From the NCBI GenBank assembly GCA_009711615.1, contig VENI01000004.1, positions 62,001 through 126,000 of the forward strand: a stretch of 64,000 nucleotides of DNA. The letters run 5' to 3'. The stretch is from Bacillota bacterium (GTDB taxonomy: Bacteria; Bacillota; Desulfotomaculia; Desulfotomaculales; Desulfohalotomaculaceae). The position numbers and the translations under genes were made by a program. Positions within the stretch are counted from its first letter, which is position 1. The number at the start of each line of letters is the position of its first letter. The notes under the pieces are model-generated. The model was not told where the DNA came from. It saw nothing but the letters and a program-made list of their open reading frames with translations, and did no database searches. Shown here piece after piece: positions 17,621-26,632 of this stretch.

Positions 17621-19330
17621 TTATTTTTTCTCAAATTCTAATTGGTATGGCCAGGCGTTTAAACCACCTTCCAATATTTTAACGTTTTTAAATCCGGCTC
17701 CCTCCAGGATTCTGGATGCCTCATATGCCCGGGAACCCATGGCACATATGGTGATAACTTCCTTATCTTTGGGAACTTCGTTAATGCGTTCGCGCAAGTC
17801 ACCTAGAGTAACCTGCATAACTCGGTCATCTTTAAAGTGTTTTGGTGCAAACTGCTCAGGCGTACGTACATCCAGTAGCAGCATATCGTCACCGGCTTCC
17901 ACTCTTTCTTTAAACTCTGTAGCAGAGATACCGCTGGCCATTCCTGCAATCTTGTTGCCAACAAAGTTTACAGTATGCACCACTGGGTCGATGGGAGCGT
18001 TGAATGGAGGTGCATAACCTAGGTCCAGGTTACTTAAGTCTTCAATCTTGGCACCAAAGGTAATGGCAGTAGCAATTACGTCAATACGCTTAGCAACTTC
18101 TGCCTTACCAATGGCTTGGGCACCTAAAATACGCTGGCTGTCTTTATCGGCAATAACTTTTATAAACATTAGGCCGTGGGCCGGATGATAATGAGTGCGG
18201 TCAAAGGCGGCATGCAGAGCAGTAATCACATTATAACCCTTGTTCTTGGCCTGCTGCTCTCCTAGACCGGTGCGAGCCACTTTCATTTCAAAAATTTCTG
18301 CTACACCTGTACCCAGCACTCCTTTAAAGGTACTATTACCACCGGTTAAATTGTCTCCTACCACTCTACCCTGACGGTTAGCATAGGTGGCCATTGGAGT
18401 AAACACTTTGTCTCCGGTAATTAAATGGGTGTTTTCGACACAATCACCACAGGCATAAATGTAAGGATCGGTAGTTAGCAAAGAATCATTTACAACGATA
18501 GCACCTGTTTTACCAACTTCCAAGCCAGCATCACTGGCCAACTGACCATTTGGTCTTACACCCACAGACATAATAACCATTTGGCATTCAATAAAGCCGC
18601 GCTTCTCAGTTTCTACACCTTTAACCTTGCCATCTTCATCCCCAACTATTTTCAGCACTTTATCACCAAAGGCAAGTTCCACGTCTTCTTCTCTCATATG
18701 CTGGTGTAGCTTTTCTGCCATGTCAGCGTCCAACAAGCCGGGTAGCACCTGATCCTGCATTTCTACTATAGTCACATCAACCATTTTATTAAAAACAGCG
18801 TCAGCACCTTCCAGACCAATTAAGCCTGCACCTATTACTACGGCATTTTCAATTTCACCGGTATCTACTGCTTCTCTAATTTTTAATGCATCATCCGGGT
18901 GGTTTAACTTATGTACCCCTTTTAAATCTTTGCCTTCAATTGGCAATTCAAAGGGTGATGCACCGGTAGCAAGTACCAGTTGGTCATAAGAAAAAGTCAT
19001 TTCTTCGCCAGTTTCTAAGTTGACAGCTTTAACCTGTTTTTGATCACGGTCAATTGATTTAGCTTCGGTACGGGTATATAACTGAACACCTTTCTCCCGT
19101 CCAAAGTACTGGGCATCACGTTTCACCCCATAAGCGGTGTCAAAAAGCTGATTATAATCTTGAATCATGCCAGAAATATAAAACGGCATTCCACAGCCAG
19201 CATATGAAGTTACCTCGCCACGCTCCAACATAATAATTTCTGCATCTGGATTACGGCGTCGAGCACGGGCAGCGGCCTTTGGTCCGGCAGCCACTCCGCC
19301 AATAATCACTATTTTTTGCTTCTCACTCAT
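17621..19330 (-). CDS. CoA-disulfide reductase-like FAD oxidoreductase with rhodanese domain
   Basis: A 569-residue pyridine nucleotide-disulfide oxidoreductase. The FAD motif GGVAAGPKAAARARR is near residue 10, the redox Cys lies in TSYAGCGMPFYISG near 44, the NAD motif VVIGAGLIGLEGAD near 153, and YACGDCVE near 287. A C-terminal rhodanese domain (~460-569) carries VITICAMGSRAYEASRIL with the active-site Cys. This domain order is that of CoA-disulfide/polysulfide reductases of anaerobes, using CoA persulfide or polysulfide as substrate. The start is ATG 19330 behind GGGGGT. Confidence 0.88.
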   Translation of the reverse strand: MSEKQKIVIIGGVAAGPKAAARARRRNPDAEIIMLERGEVTSYAGCGMPFYISGMIQDYNQLFDTAYGVKRDAQYFGREKGVQLYTRTEAKSIDRDQKQVKAVNLETGEEMTFSYDQLVLATGASPFELPIEGKDLKGVHKLNHPDDALKIREAVDTGEIENAVVIGAGLIGLEGADAVFNKMVDVTIVEMQDQVLPGLLDADMAEKLHQHMREEDVELAFGDKVLKIVGDEDGKVKGVETEKRGFIECQMVIMSVGVRPNGQLASDAGLEVGKTGAIVVNDSLLTTDPYIYACGDCVENTHLITGDKVFTPMATYANRQGRVVGDNLTGGNSTFKGVLGTGVAEIFEMKVARTGLGEQQAKNKGYNVITALHAAFDRTHYHPAHGLMFIKVIADKDSQRILGAQAIGKAEVAKRIDVIATAITFGAKIEDLSNLDLGYAPPFNAPIDPVVHTVNFVGNKIAGMASGISATEFKERVEAGDDMLLLDVRTPEQFAPKHFKDDRVMQVTLGDLRERINEVPKDKEVITICAMGSRAYEASRILEGAGFKNVKILEGGLNAWPYQLEFEKK

Positions 19331-19483
19331 TATTATTACCCCCATTTCTACTAATATCATTATTAAGTAATCCCAAATGTTGACTATATTTCCACTAACA
19401 ACATTTTATTTTATTATCTAAATTTATTCAAGGGGCTGAATTTAATTTTCAACCTTTTCAGACATCATATTAAGTACAATTGC

Positions 19484-19528
19484 ACAAAAATAGGCGCATG
19501 CAATTGCCATTGGCATCACATGCGCCTG
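19484..19528 (-). terminator. terminator of the efp/zinc-ribbon operon
   Basis: AGGCGCATG/CATGCGCCT stem (19492-19527) with an inner GCCA/TGGC, followed on the minus strand by TATTTTTG. Confidence 0.85.
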
Positions 19529-19570
19529 CATTAATTTCGTTTAATAAGGTTTCAAACACTCATTTAACTC

Positions 19571-20035
19571 TTACAGATCTTCATCTATATGTCCAGCGGT
19601 TAACGATTCGGGTTCGTCTGCCGAGAAGTATGTGTCATCATTTATAAATACTATTTCTTCACAATTCGGGCAACTAACCTCTACTACTTCGGCTTCATTT
19701 AAAATATCCGAATCAAACATTACCGTTTCCCCACACCCTGGACAGTCCACTTCTACATACTCACCAGACTCTTCCATGTCGAAGTCGTCTTCTGGAAAAA
19801 ACTCTGTGTCATCTACAAAAATTTCATCTTCCAGTTGATACAAATCTTCATCCAGTGCCTCGATGTAGTCTTCCATCTGGTCATGGGTTTCCTGCAGTTC
19901 CCTTACTTCTTCAGCAAAGTCTGTCAGCAAATCAATAATTCCATGTAATAACTGACCTTCTTTACTTTCCTGGGCGATGTTCATTCCATTTGCTAAACCC
20001 TGTAGATAAGACACCCGTGATCTTAAGTCCATCAT
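19571..20035 (-). CDS. CD1247-type protein with C-terminal zinc ribbon
   Basis: A 154-residue acidic protein. The N-terminal helix region (LRSRVSYLQGLANGMNIAQESKEGQLLHGIIDLLTDFAEEV) is the pattern annotated in clostridia as the CD1247 N-terminal domain, followed by an acidic coiled stretch and two CxxC pairs (CPGCGETVMF, CPNCEEIVFI) that should bind zinc. Its function is not known to me. It lies downstream of efp; its ribosome-binding site can be locked in a 9-bp stem (next entry). Confidence 0.75.
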   Translation of the reverse strand: MMDLRSRVSYLQGLANGMNIAQESKEGQLLHGIIDLLTDFAEEVRELQETHDQMEDYIEALDEDLYQLEDEIFVDDTEFFPEDDFDMEESGEYVEVDCPGCGETVMFDSDILNEAEVVEVSCPNCEEIVFINDDTYFSADEPESLTAGHIDEDL

Positions 20036-20040
20036 AAACC

Positions 20041-20107
20041 AACCCCCCTTGGAAATTTTATACCAGCATTGGTGAATGCTAGTATATTATTTCACTTCAG
20101 GGGGGTT
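20041..20107 (-). promoter_or_regulatory. leader stem that can hide the zinc-ribbon gene's ribosome-binding site
   Basis: AACCCCCCT (RNA 5' side, 20099-20107) is perfectly complementary to AGGGGGGTT (20041-20049), which contains the Shine-Dalgarno sequence. Between them a second hairpin ACTAGCATT/AATGCTGGT (20062-20084) folds. The outer stem would block translation; the inner one may also act as the efp terminator. Confidence 0.55.
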
Positions 20108-20121
20108 TTTAAACATTTTTT

Positions 20122-20679
20122 CTATGCCCTTTTTATATAGTTGCCAGTACGGGTGTCAATCTGCAATACATCGCCCACATTTATAAAGAAGGGTACATTG
20201 ACCACAGCACCTGTTTCCAATGTAGCCGGTTTACTGCCGCCAGATGCAGTATCACCTTTAATTCCCGGTGCTGTTTCGGCAACTTCCAATTCTACAAAGT
20301 TTGGCAGATCTACTCCGATGGTCTTTCCTTTAAACACTAAGTTAGAAATGGCCATATTTTCTTTAAGATATTTTACAGCATCACCCAGTTGATCTTTGTC
20401 CATTTCAAATTGATCATATGTTTCCATATCCATAAAGTTGTAATTAGTACCGTCATTATATAAATACTGTACTTCACGGCGGTCAATATGTGCCTTAGGG
20501 ATCTTTTCTCCAGCGTTAAAGGTTTTGTCCACCACCGCTCCTGTTTGCAGGTTTCTTAGCTTTGATCGTACAAAGGCTGAACCTTTACCAGGTTTCACGT
20601 GTTGAAAATCAATAACTTGGTAAACAGCGCCTTCTAATTCAATAGTCAGGCCAGTTTTAAAATCATTGGTTGAAATCAC
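20122..20679 (-). CDS. efp: elongation factor P
   Basis: A 185-residue EF-P, which relieves ribosome stalling at proline runs. It has the three-domain arrangement, with the loop [14 protein letters not shown] placing Lys32 at the modified position and [33 protein letters not shown] in domains II/III. Length is normal. It follows the peptidase gene by 27 bp, the usual pepP-efp order of Firmicutes. Confidence 0.97.
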   Translation of the reverse strand: MISTNDFKTGLTIELEGAVYQVIDFQHVKPGKGSAFVRSKLRNLQTGAVVDKTFNAGEKIPKAHIDRREVQYLYNDGTNYNFMDMETYDQFEMDKDQLGDAVKYLKENMAISNLVFKGKTIGVDLPNFVELEVAETAPGIKGDTASGGSKPATLETGAVVNVPFFINVGDVLQIDTRTGNYIKRA

Positions 20680-20706
20680 TTACTATTTCCTCCCTGTAAT
20701 TAAAAT

Positions 20707-21777
20707 TTATATCACTGGCAACTGGTTTTTAGGTGTTTTTGTTAAAACTCTGCCACCACTTTCCGTTACCAACACAATATCTTCTATTCTAACCCCACCC
20801 CAGCCTGGTAGGTATATGCCAGGTTCAATGGTTAACACCATGCCTGGTTGCAGAACTAGTTGCTCATTAAATGAAACCCTTGGTCCTTCATGAATCGCCA
20901 GTCCCACTCCGTGCCCGGTACCGTGGCCAAAATTTTGAGCATACCCATGGCGCTCTATTACATTTCTGGCGGCTAAATCTACAGTGGCTGCAGGAACACC
21001 GGGCCGTACTGCTTCAACACCTGCCATCTGGGCTTCCAATACAATATTATATATGTCTTGCTGTTTTTGGTTGGGTTTCCCCAACATAAAGTTTCTAGTC
21101 ATATCAGAGTGATAGCCATTATAAACTGCCCCGCAATCTATTGTTACTAACTCACCCGGTTTCATTTCTTTTTGCGAAGCCACTCCGTGGGGTAAAGCAC
21201 CCCGTTCACCTGATGCTACAATAAAATCAAACGCCCGGCCTTCGGCACCTTTCCGACGCATGATAAATTCCAATTCCAGCGCCAGTTTCTCCTCAGTCAT
21301 ACCGGGTTTGGCAATGCTTAGTATTTCAGACCAAGCTTGGTCTACAATATCCACCGCTTTTTGCAGCAATTGTTGTTCTTCCATATCTTTAACCAGGCGC
21401 AGTTCCTCTGTAATGTTTTTAACAGGAAACAATTGGATACCGGAAAGTTCCTGCTGCAGTTTCGCAAAGCTTTCATGGGTAACGAAGTCTGTTTCAAAGC
21501 CTATTTTTTTTAATCCCCGTTGCTGTAATAAGTGCAATACTTTTTGATAGTAGTCGTTTCCAATTTGCACTAAAGTAAAATCCGGGCTTTGTTCCTTAGC
21601 CTGCTCCACATAACGAAAGTCTGTGAACAGGTAGGCTTTGTTATTATCAATCATCAAACTGCCAGCGGTACCGGTAAACCCACTTAAATAGCGACGATTT
21701 TCCGGTTTGTTTACCAACATGGCGTCAATGTTAAACCGCTTTAAGGATTGTTGCATTCCCCGCAATCTATCTTTCAT
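20707..21777 (-). CDS. Xaa-Pro aminopeptidase family protein
   Basis: A 356-residue M24 metallopeptidase (aminopeptidase P/prolidase type), which removes N-terminal residues before proline or splits X-Pro dipeptides. It has an N-terminal creatinase-like domain (~1-125) and a catalytic domain with metal ligands in [20 protein letters not shown], the [16 protein letters not shown] segment, and [19 protein letters not shown]. Its start overlaps the end of aroQ by 11 bp, so translation is coupled. Confidence 0.95.
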   Translation of the reverse strand: MKDRLRGMQQSLKRFNIDAMLVNKPENRRYLSGFTGTAGSLMIDNNKAYLFTDFRYVEQAKEQSPDFTLVQIGNDYYQKVLHLLQQRGLKKIGFETDFVTHESFAKLQQELSGIQLFPVKNITEELRLVKDMEEQQLLQKAVDIVDQAWSEILSIAKPGMTEEKLALELEFIMRRKGAEGRAFDFIVASGERGALPHGVASQKEMKPGELVTIDCGAVYNGYHSDMTRNFMLGKPNQKQQDIYNIVLEAQMAGVEAVRPGVPAATVDLAARNVIERHGYAQNFGHGTGHGVGLAIHEGPRVSFNEQLVLQPGMVLTIEPGIYLPGWGGVRIEDIVLVTESGGRVLTKTPKNQLPVI

Positions 21778-22222
21778 CTTTCAACCCCCGTTCATTCACC
21801 AAAGCCACCGCTGCCTGTAAACCCAACAAATAGCTGTGTTTTCCTAGCCCGGAGATTTGACCGGCAGCAACCGGTGCCATTACAGACTTGGTGCGAAAAT
21901 CTTCCCGAGCATGAATGTTGGATAAATGAACTTCAATCACCGGCAAGTCAACTGCCGCCACAGCATCTCTTAAAGCAATGCTATAGTGGGTAAAAGCACC
22001 GGGATTAAACACTGCCGCATCATAAACATCAATGGCTTGGTGTAGTTTGTCTATTAGTATACCCTCATGATTAGATTGAAAGCATTCAATTTGGACATTT
22101 AATTCTGCAGCTAGTTTATGTAGTTGTCGGTTTATCTCTTCCATGTTAGTTGTTCCATAAACACCGGGTTCTCTTCTTCCCAGTAAATTTAAATTGGGAC
22201 CGTGTAGTACTAGTATTTTCAA
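21767..22222 (-). CDS. aroQ: type II 3-dehydroquinate dehydratase
   Basis: A 151-residue type II dehydroquinase of the shikimate pathway. Diagnostic segments are LHGPNLNLLGRREPGVYG (catalytic Arg and Tyr), FQSNHEGILIDKLHQA, FNPGAFTHYSIALRDA and VIEVHLSNIHAREDFR. Full length. First gene of the aroQ-peptidase-efp cluster. Confidence 0.97.
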   Translation of the reverse strand: MKILVLHGPNLNLLGRREPGVYGTTNMEEINRQLHKLAAELNVQIECFQSNHEGILIDKLHQAIDVYDAAVFNPGAFTHYSIALRDAVAAVDLPVIEVHLSNIHAREDFRTKSVMAPVAAGQISGLGKHSYLLGLQAAVALVNERGLKDER

Positions 22223-22282
22223 AATTTTACACCTGCCTACTTAACCGAAAACATTTTACCATAATATTCATTTGTTTTAAAG

Positions 22283-22320
22283 CAGGAGTTAGGAGTGAGG
22301 AGATAAGAGTTAGAATAAAA
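22283..22320. repeat. degenerate heptamer repeat, copy 6 (opposite orientation)
   Basis: GGAGTTAGGAGTGAGGAG then AAGAGTTAGAATAAAA, the reverse complement of the other five copies, upstream of aroQ. Confidence 0.65.
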
Positions 22321-22392
22321 CTAAAGAAATCATTAATAATTACATGCACCGATTATTCATTTTACATTTTTAATTTTTCATTCTAGGTAAAA

Positions 22393-22452
22393 TTGACCAT
22401 ACATGAACAAAGGGACTGACCTCAAAGTTCGAGGATGTCCCATATGTGTCAA
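22393..22452. other. three-tier stem-loop downstream of pmbA
   Basis: Nested arms TTGAC..ACAT/ATGTGTCAA, GGGAC/GTCCC and CCTC/GAGG in 60 bp. On the minus strand it lies 15 bp past the pmbA stop and is followed by ATTTT, so it may be the terminator; the multi-tier form also fits a small repeat. Confidence 0.5.
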
Positions 22453-22466
22453 TCATCTTTATGAGT

Positions 22467-23831
22467 TTACTTTCCGCTTACGCTCATTTGTGCAATCCTC
22501 ACTGTGGGGGCACCTTTGCTGCCGTAAAATTGTAGGTCGTTACCAACAGTGTCTACTGCTTTTAGTACTTCCATCACATTACCGGCAATGGCCACTCCAC
22601 GCACTGGATGAGTAAATTCCCCATTCTCAATCCATATTCCTGAAGCACCCAGTGAAAAGTCCCCCGATATGGGGTTTGCAGTGTGCATCCCCATTACTTC
22701 GGTTATGTAAAGACCCTTGTCAATATCTTTAATTATTTCTTCTGGACCGGTTTGGCCCGGTTGTATATAAAAGTTGGTAATTCCCACTTCGGGGGTACTT
22801 TTAAAAGAACCGCGCACACCGTTACCAGTGGACTGCACTCCATCTTTGGCCGCTGTATATGTATTATATAAATAACCTTGCAATCTACCTTCTTCTATTA
22901 AAACAGTTTTAGATGACGGAACGCCTTCACCATCAAAGGGAGCAGAAGCAATGCCACCCGGCATGGCACCATCATCTATAATGGTGATATTAGAGGATGC
23001 CACTTCTCCGCCCACTTTGCCAGCAAATAATGACCTTCCCTTCTGTACTGCCTCTGCAGTTAATGCTGGACCAATCAATCCTAAAAAGCTTGTGGCAATA
23101 AAAGGATCAAAAACTATGGGTATTTTTTGTGAAGGAACTGGTTTAGCCCCTAACATACGTACCGCCCTTTCAGCAGCCAGCCTGCCCACCCTTCGGGGAT
23201 TAAGTTTGCCTATTTTCAAGCCATAATCTATAGCAAAACCCGTATGGCTATTTTCACCTTCCCCAGCTACCAATGACAGGCTTATGCCGTTGTATGCCCC
23301 CCTGTAATTCACTTTCATCCCTTTTGAATTCACTATGATAACTTCCATTTCGCCATCTTGATAGCTGGAACCCTCAATAATTTTAACCCGTTTGTCATAC
23401 GTCCGAGCCTCTTCTTCCATTTGCATGGCCAACTTAATTTTTTCCTCCACCGGTGTAGCTTTTATTTCCGGATCATATAAGTCTAACTGCGGATAGTTGG
23501 AAAACGACTCTGGCAGGCGAATATTTTCATCAGGTTCTGTACTATTCGCATTTGCCAGTGCCTGCTGCACCAGTTCATCTACACCACTGGCGGTTAACTC
23601 TGTGCTGAAGGCAAACCCTATTCTACCGTTTTTTACTAAACGAAATCCCATGCCCTTATCCTCTGCCAATTTCATAGTTTCCACTTCACTGTTGCGCACA
23701 TCAATTGACAGTTCATTGGATCTCACAATATAAGCTTCCGACAGATCGGCTCCATTTTCCTCAGCGAAAGATACTGCTTTTTCTGCAACATTCAACAGAT
23801 TGTCTCCCATTAATTCGTACAACTCCTTCAT
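22467..23831 (-). CDS. pmbA: TldD/PmbA (TldE) family metalloprotease-like protein
   Basis: A 454-residue PmbA/TldE-type protein. The N-terminal domain reads LSEAYIVRSNELSIDVRNSEVETMKLAEDKGMGFRLVKNGRIGFAFST; the C-terminal part has IPIVFDPFIATSFLGLIGPALTAEAVQKGRS, DDGAMPGGIASAPFDGEGVPSS and MHTANPISGDFSLGASGIWIENGE. TldD-TldE pairs are intracellular proteases used in microcin maturation and peptide clean-up; TldE lacks the zinc motif. No tldD partner is in the window. Confidence 0.9.
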   Translation of the reverse strand: MKELYELMGDNLLNVAEKAVSFAEENGADLSEAYIVRSNELSIDVRNSEVETMKLAEDKGMGFRLVKNGRIGFAFSTELTASGVDELVQQALANANSTEPDENIRLPESFSNYPQLDLYDPEIKATPVEEKIKLAMQMEEEARTYDKRVKIIEGSSYQDGEMEVIIVNSKGMKVNYRGAYNGISLSLVAGEGENSHTGFAIDYGLKIGKLNPRRVGRLAAERAVRMLGAKPVPSQKIPIVFDPFIATSFLGLIGPALTAEAVQKGRSLFAGKVGGEVASSNITIIDDGAMPGGIASAPFDGEGVPSSKTVLIEEGRLQGYLYNTYTAAKDGVQSTGNGVRGSFKSTPEVGITNFYIQPGQTGPEEIIKDIDKGLYITEVMGMHTANPISGDFSLGASGIWIENGEFTHPVRGVAIAGNVMEVLKAVDTVGNDLQFYGSKGAPTVRIAQMSVSGK

Positions 23832-24002
23832 AAATATACCTAGTATTAGATTCTATTTGCAAACAATATTTTCCTTTATAATATATCCCATGGTAATTAG
23901 TTTTATTTTTATAGATTTCAATAAATTTAAGCGCCCCCAAAAAAAGGAATATTTAATGTATTTAAAGAATAAACATTAAACTTATTTGAAGGGCTGATAC
24001 AT

Positions 24003-24383
24003 ATGGAGGATATCCTTAAACAGATCTTAGAATCCCAATCAAAAATACTTAAACACATAGAACAACATGGTAAAACACTTAATGAACAAAGTGAAATACT
24101 TGCTAAACAAAGTGAACTGTTGGAGGAACAACAAAAAACTCTAAATGAACACAGTGAAATACTAACAACACATAGTAAAACATTAGCCAATCATATTGAA
24201 CAGTTTAATATCTTAAATATAGGGCAGAAAAAATTAGAAACCCGTTTAGAAAGTGAGTTAATAGAAAAAATTCGTGCATTATTTGACGCCAGAGAATTAC
24301 AGAATAACGTTAATGAAAAGATACTAACCAAACTAGAAAAGATTGAACATAACACCAGTTACAGTCCTTTTATTGCAAAATAA
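24003..24383 (+). CDS. coiled-coil protein of unknown function
   Basis: A 126-residue, almost wholly helical protein made of degenerate heptad-type repeats (ILESQSKILKHIEQ, TLNEQSEILAKQSELL, TLNEHSEILTTHSKTL), then a charged C-terminal helix. No membrane segment, no cysteine. One of the few plus-strand genes in the core part. I recognise no family; it resembles small scaffold or phage-type coiled-coil proteins only by composition. ATG 24003 follows GAAGGG. Confidence 0.6.
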   Translation: MEDILKQILESQSKILKHIEQHGKTLNEQSEILAKQSELLEEQQKTLNEHSEILTTHSKTLANHIEQFNILNIGQKKLETRLESELIEKIRALFDARELQNNVNEKILTKLEKIEHNTSYSPFIAK

Positions 24384-24403
24384 AAACCACCCTTAAAAAG
24401 GGT
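24382..24403 (-). terminator. terminator between convergent small genes
   Basis: ACCCTT/AAGGGT stem (24389-24403) followed by TTTTTA on the minus strand, two bases past the stop of the next gene. Confidence 0.6.
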
Positions 24404-24405
24404 AG

Positions 24406-24618
24406 CTAATGCACCATAGTGCTGGCAGTTAAAGCAAATAAATCTCTGGCGGTAACGGGGCACAGATCCTGTACTGCTGCTTCCACAATTAAATTGGGAT
24501 CAAGCAGTGCCAAAATAGCCACCCTTTCATCGGTACCTTGATTGGTATAAAAGCCAAGAACACAAAACTGCATACTTTCACCATACACCTTCTTGGTTAC
24601 AATATCACCGATTTTCAC
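24406..24618 (-). CDS. small YabG-N-terminus-like protein
   Basis: A 70-residue protein starting VKIGDIVTKKVYGESMQFCVLGF, resembling the N-terminal barrel of the sporulation protease YabG (KIGDxVxRKSYxxDxxFKV), but lacking the protease domain. I chose GTG 24618 after AGGAGGGG rather than the upstream ATG. The role is unknown; the resemblance is from memory and should be treated as tentative. Confidence 0.55.
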   Translation of the reverse strand: MKIGDIVTKKVYGESMQFCVLGFYTNQGTDERVAILALLDPNLIVEAAVQDLCPVTARDLFALTASTMVH

Positions 24619-24725
24619 ACCTACCCCTCCTAAAAACAAACACCTTTAACATATTTTTGAACTTCACCTTTAATGTAGGATATGGATCGGTAATAGTATA
24701 TGTGTCTGGAAATAACCTGAATATA

Positions 24726-24944
24726 TCAAGGATAAAATTGGGTGGGAGGGTTATACGAATAAATTTTTACACAGTTACCCTTTGAACCTTTGAACAGAAC
24801 TTTAAAAAACCTTTCAAACTCACTCTTATTCATAGAAATTTCCTGCTGGTTAGTGGTAAGCACATCATTAACGTACAGGTGAAAATGCACGTAATATTTG
24901 CTTTCCAGCACAATTTCCAGCGTGTATTTATCCAAAACAAACAC
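24726..24944 (-). CDS. small hypothetical protein
   Basis: Up to 72 residues (DKYTLEIVLESKYYVHFHLYVNDVLTTNQQEISMNKSEFERFFKVLF), with alternating beta-like N-terminus and a helical C-terminal half; no membrane span. A start at an internal TTG (MDKYTLEI) after AGAGGTG is likely. I recognise no family. Confidence 0.5.
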   Translation of the reverse strand: MFVLDKYTLEIVLESKYYVHFHLYVNDVLTTNQQEISMNKSEFERFFKVLFKGSKGNCVKIYSYNPPTQFYP

Positions 24945-25067
24945 CTCTTGTAGTTTTTTATCTACCCCTCAAAATTCTTAACTCTTAAAGATTGATATAA
25001 ATTAAAATATACTTCAATGATATACCATTTTTTATCACTACAAAATACATACAAGCTAAAAACAGAC

Positions 25068-25098
25068 TTGATAATATCAAATTTTCTGATATTATAAT
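25068..25098 (+). promoter_or_regulatory. promoter of a small membrane peptide gene
   Basis: TTGATA (25068-25073), 16 bases, TATTATAAT (25090-25098), about 30 bp before the gene start. Confidence 0.6.
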
Positions 25099-25124
25099 GA
25101 GTAAAATAGTTTAGAGGTGATAAA

Positions 25125-25250
25125 ATGATTAAGGCTTTAATTTTCTTTGGCTTTATTAGCGCTGCTGCACCACTAGCTTTTCTGCTGGGTTGGGTAAAAA
25201 GCGGCATTAAGCAACCAGGTCATAGAGAAGGTAGTACTCTAAGCGGTTAA
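25125..25250 (+). CDS. small single-span membrane protein
   Basis: A 41-residue peptide: a hydrophobic segment (ALIFFGFISAAAPLAFLLGWV, about residues 4-24) followed by a short polar, basic tail. ATG 25125 lies eight bases after AGAGGTG; the gene has its own promoter and a strong terminator, so it is very likely real despite its size. Function unknown. A second small span-and-tail gene follows 210 bp downstream. Confidence 0.7.
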   Translation: MIKALIFFGFISAAAPLAFLLGWVKSGIKQPGHREGSTLSG

Positions 25251-25271
25251 AAACAAACTAATTAATGAACT

Positions 25272-25309
25272 AACTGCCGTATAGTAACAATACTTATACG
25301 GCAGTTTTT
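25272..25309 (+). terminator. strong intrinsic terminator
   Basis: Perfect 12-bp stem AACTGCCGTATA/TATACGGCAGTT followed by TTTT, ending the first small membrane peptide gene. Confidence 0.92.
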
Positions 25310-25394
25310 ATTAGTAAGTAAGAATAAAGGATTAATCCACTGGGAATAATATAAGTAGTTTCTCTCACTTGAACATACCCACCCTTATTTATGA

Positions 25395-25421
25395 CCGGAC
25401 TTTGCGTCCGGAACTTTTTTT
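25395..25421 (+). terminator. intrinsic terminator or attenuator before the second small gene
   Basis: CCGGAC/GTCCGG stem with TTTGC loop and a run of seven T, 39 bp upstream of the second small membrane gene; no gene precedes it closely, so attenuation is possible. Confidence 0.75.
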
Positions 25422-25459
25422 GATATTATATTTATCAAATAAAATTAGGAGTGGCTAAA

Positions 25460-25558
25460 ATGAATAATGCACAAATTTTTTTCCTTATTTTCATTGGTGT
25501 GATTGCGGTAGCAGGTTTTGCCTGGGGTTTTTTATCTGTTAAACGTAGCAGACGTTAA
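25460..25558 (+). CDS. small single-span membrane protein
   Basis: A 32-residue peptide: MNNAQIFF then a hydrophobic helix (LIFIGVIAVAGFAWGFL) and a strongly basic end KRSRR. ATG 25460 stands after TAGGAGTGG. Layout resembles the 25125 peptide (short N-terminus, one span, basic tail) but the sequences differ. Function unknown. Confidence 0.65.
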   Translation: MNNAQIFFLIFIGVIAVAGFAWGFLSVKRSRR

Positions 25559-25562
25559 CACG

Positions 25563-25874
25563 CTATTTATAAAAGAAAAAATTATCAAATAAATACACGC
25601 CTAAAATTCCACCAAATACAACTATAGTCACATTCAGACGCAGCAAACCCAGCACCACAGCAACCACTCCTCCTGCAACTGCCGTTGCAGGATTGCCAGT
25701 GGAGTTAAGAATGCCGGGAAAAATAAGTGCACCCAATGCTGCAAAGGGAATAAAACTAAAAAACGACTCCAAAAAAGGTGGTAATTTCAAGTTGTTTAAC
25801 AAAACCACAGGAAGCATCCGGGGCAGATAAGTTACCAATCCCATAAAAATAATTATTAACAACATATTATCCAT
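25563..25874 (-). CDS. azlD: branched-chain amino acid exporter small subunit AzlD
   Basis: A 103-residue membrane protein with four spans; starts MLLIIIFMGLVTYLPRMLPVVLLNNLKLPPFLESFFSFIPFAALGALIFPGIL, the typical AzlD pattern. It works with AzlC in exporting branched-chain amino acids (and analogues). Its ATG overlaps the azlC stop codon. Confidence 0.93.
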   Translation of the reverse strand: MDNMLLIIIFMGLVTYLPRMLPVVLLNNLKLPPFLESFFSFIPFAALGALIFPGILNSTGNPATAVAGGVVAVVLGLLRLNVTIVVFGGILGVYLFDNFFFYK

Positions 25875-26632
25875 TAGTTCTTCACCCCTCTAGGATACAA
25901 AATAGCTCCAATTAATGCAGCAGTAATTGTGGCAATAATGATACTCCAACCTGATGACAAATTGTTTAAAAATGGTATTATGCCTATTAGGTAACTAGTA
26001 ATCATAGCTGTTAAGGCTACTAGTAATATTGGTTTGGAGCCTTTGACAGATGGAACTAAAAGACCAATAAACATTGCATATAGTGCTATCCCCATACTGT
26101 TTGTTAAAGATCCTGGCAGACCAGTGGCTAAAAACACCCCTACAGCAGTACCAGAAACCCAAGCACTGAATGCTGTAGTGTTTAATGCTAACAAAAAAAT
26201 AGGGCTAAGCTTATTTTCCTTTCGTAGTGAAGCGACAGTAAATGATTCATCAGTTATTCCAAAAGATATTATGCTTAACCATTTCTTTGAAGTACCACTT
26301 TCTATCTTACGTGATAAAGAAGAAGACATTAGAAAGTGACGAAAATTAAGAATAAAGGTAGTCATTATAATTTCCCAGGAAGTAGCCCCAATGGCCATTA
26401 ACTTCACCCCTACAAACTGACTGGCACCAGCAAAAACAATTAGTGACATGCATACGGTTATATAATTTGGTATCCCCGTGGATTTTGCTAGCAAACCAAA
26501 GGTGATGGCAATGGGTATGTAACCGATGGCTATCGGCAAACCAGCTTTGATACCACTTATCAACAAGCTACGTTTTTCCAAAGAAGCCTGCTCTGAGATT
26601 TTTTTAGATTCGGCAGCAGCCTTGACTTCCAC
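25874..26632 (-). CDS. azlC: branched-chain amino acid exporter large subunit AzlC
   Basis: A 252-residue membrane protein with the AzlC core: AGLPIAIGYIPIAITFGLLAKSTGI, FAGASQFVGVKLMAIGATSWEIIMTTFILNFRHFLMSSSLS, and FGITDESFTVAS. Start GTG 26632 behind GGAGGG. It forms a two-gene operon with azlD. Confidence 0.94.
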   Translation of the reverse strand: MEVKAAAESKKISEQASLEKRSLLISGIKAGLPIAIGYIPIAITFGLLAKSTGIPNYITVCMSLIVFAGASQFVGVKLMAIGATSWEIIMTTFILNFRHFLMSSSLSRKIESGTSKKWLSIISFGITDESFTVASLRKENKLSPIFLLALNTTAFSAWVSGTAVGVFLATGLPGSLTNSMGIALYAMFIGLLVPSVKGSKPILLVALTAMITSYLIGIIPFLNNLSSGWSIIIATITAALIGAILYPRGVKN

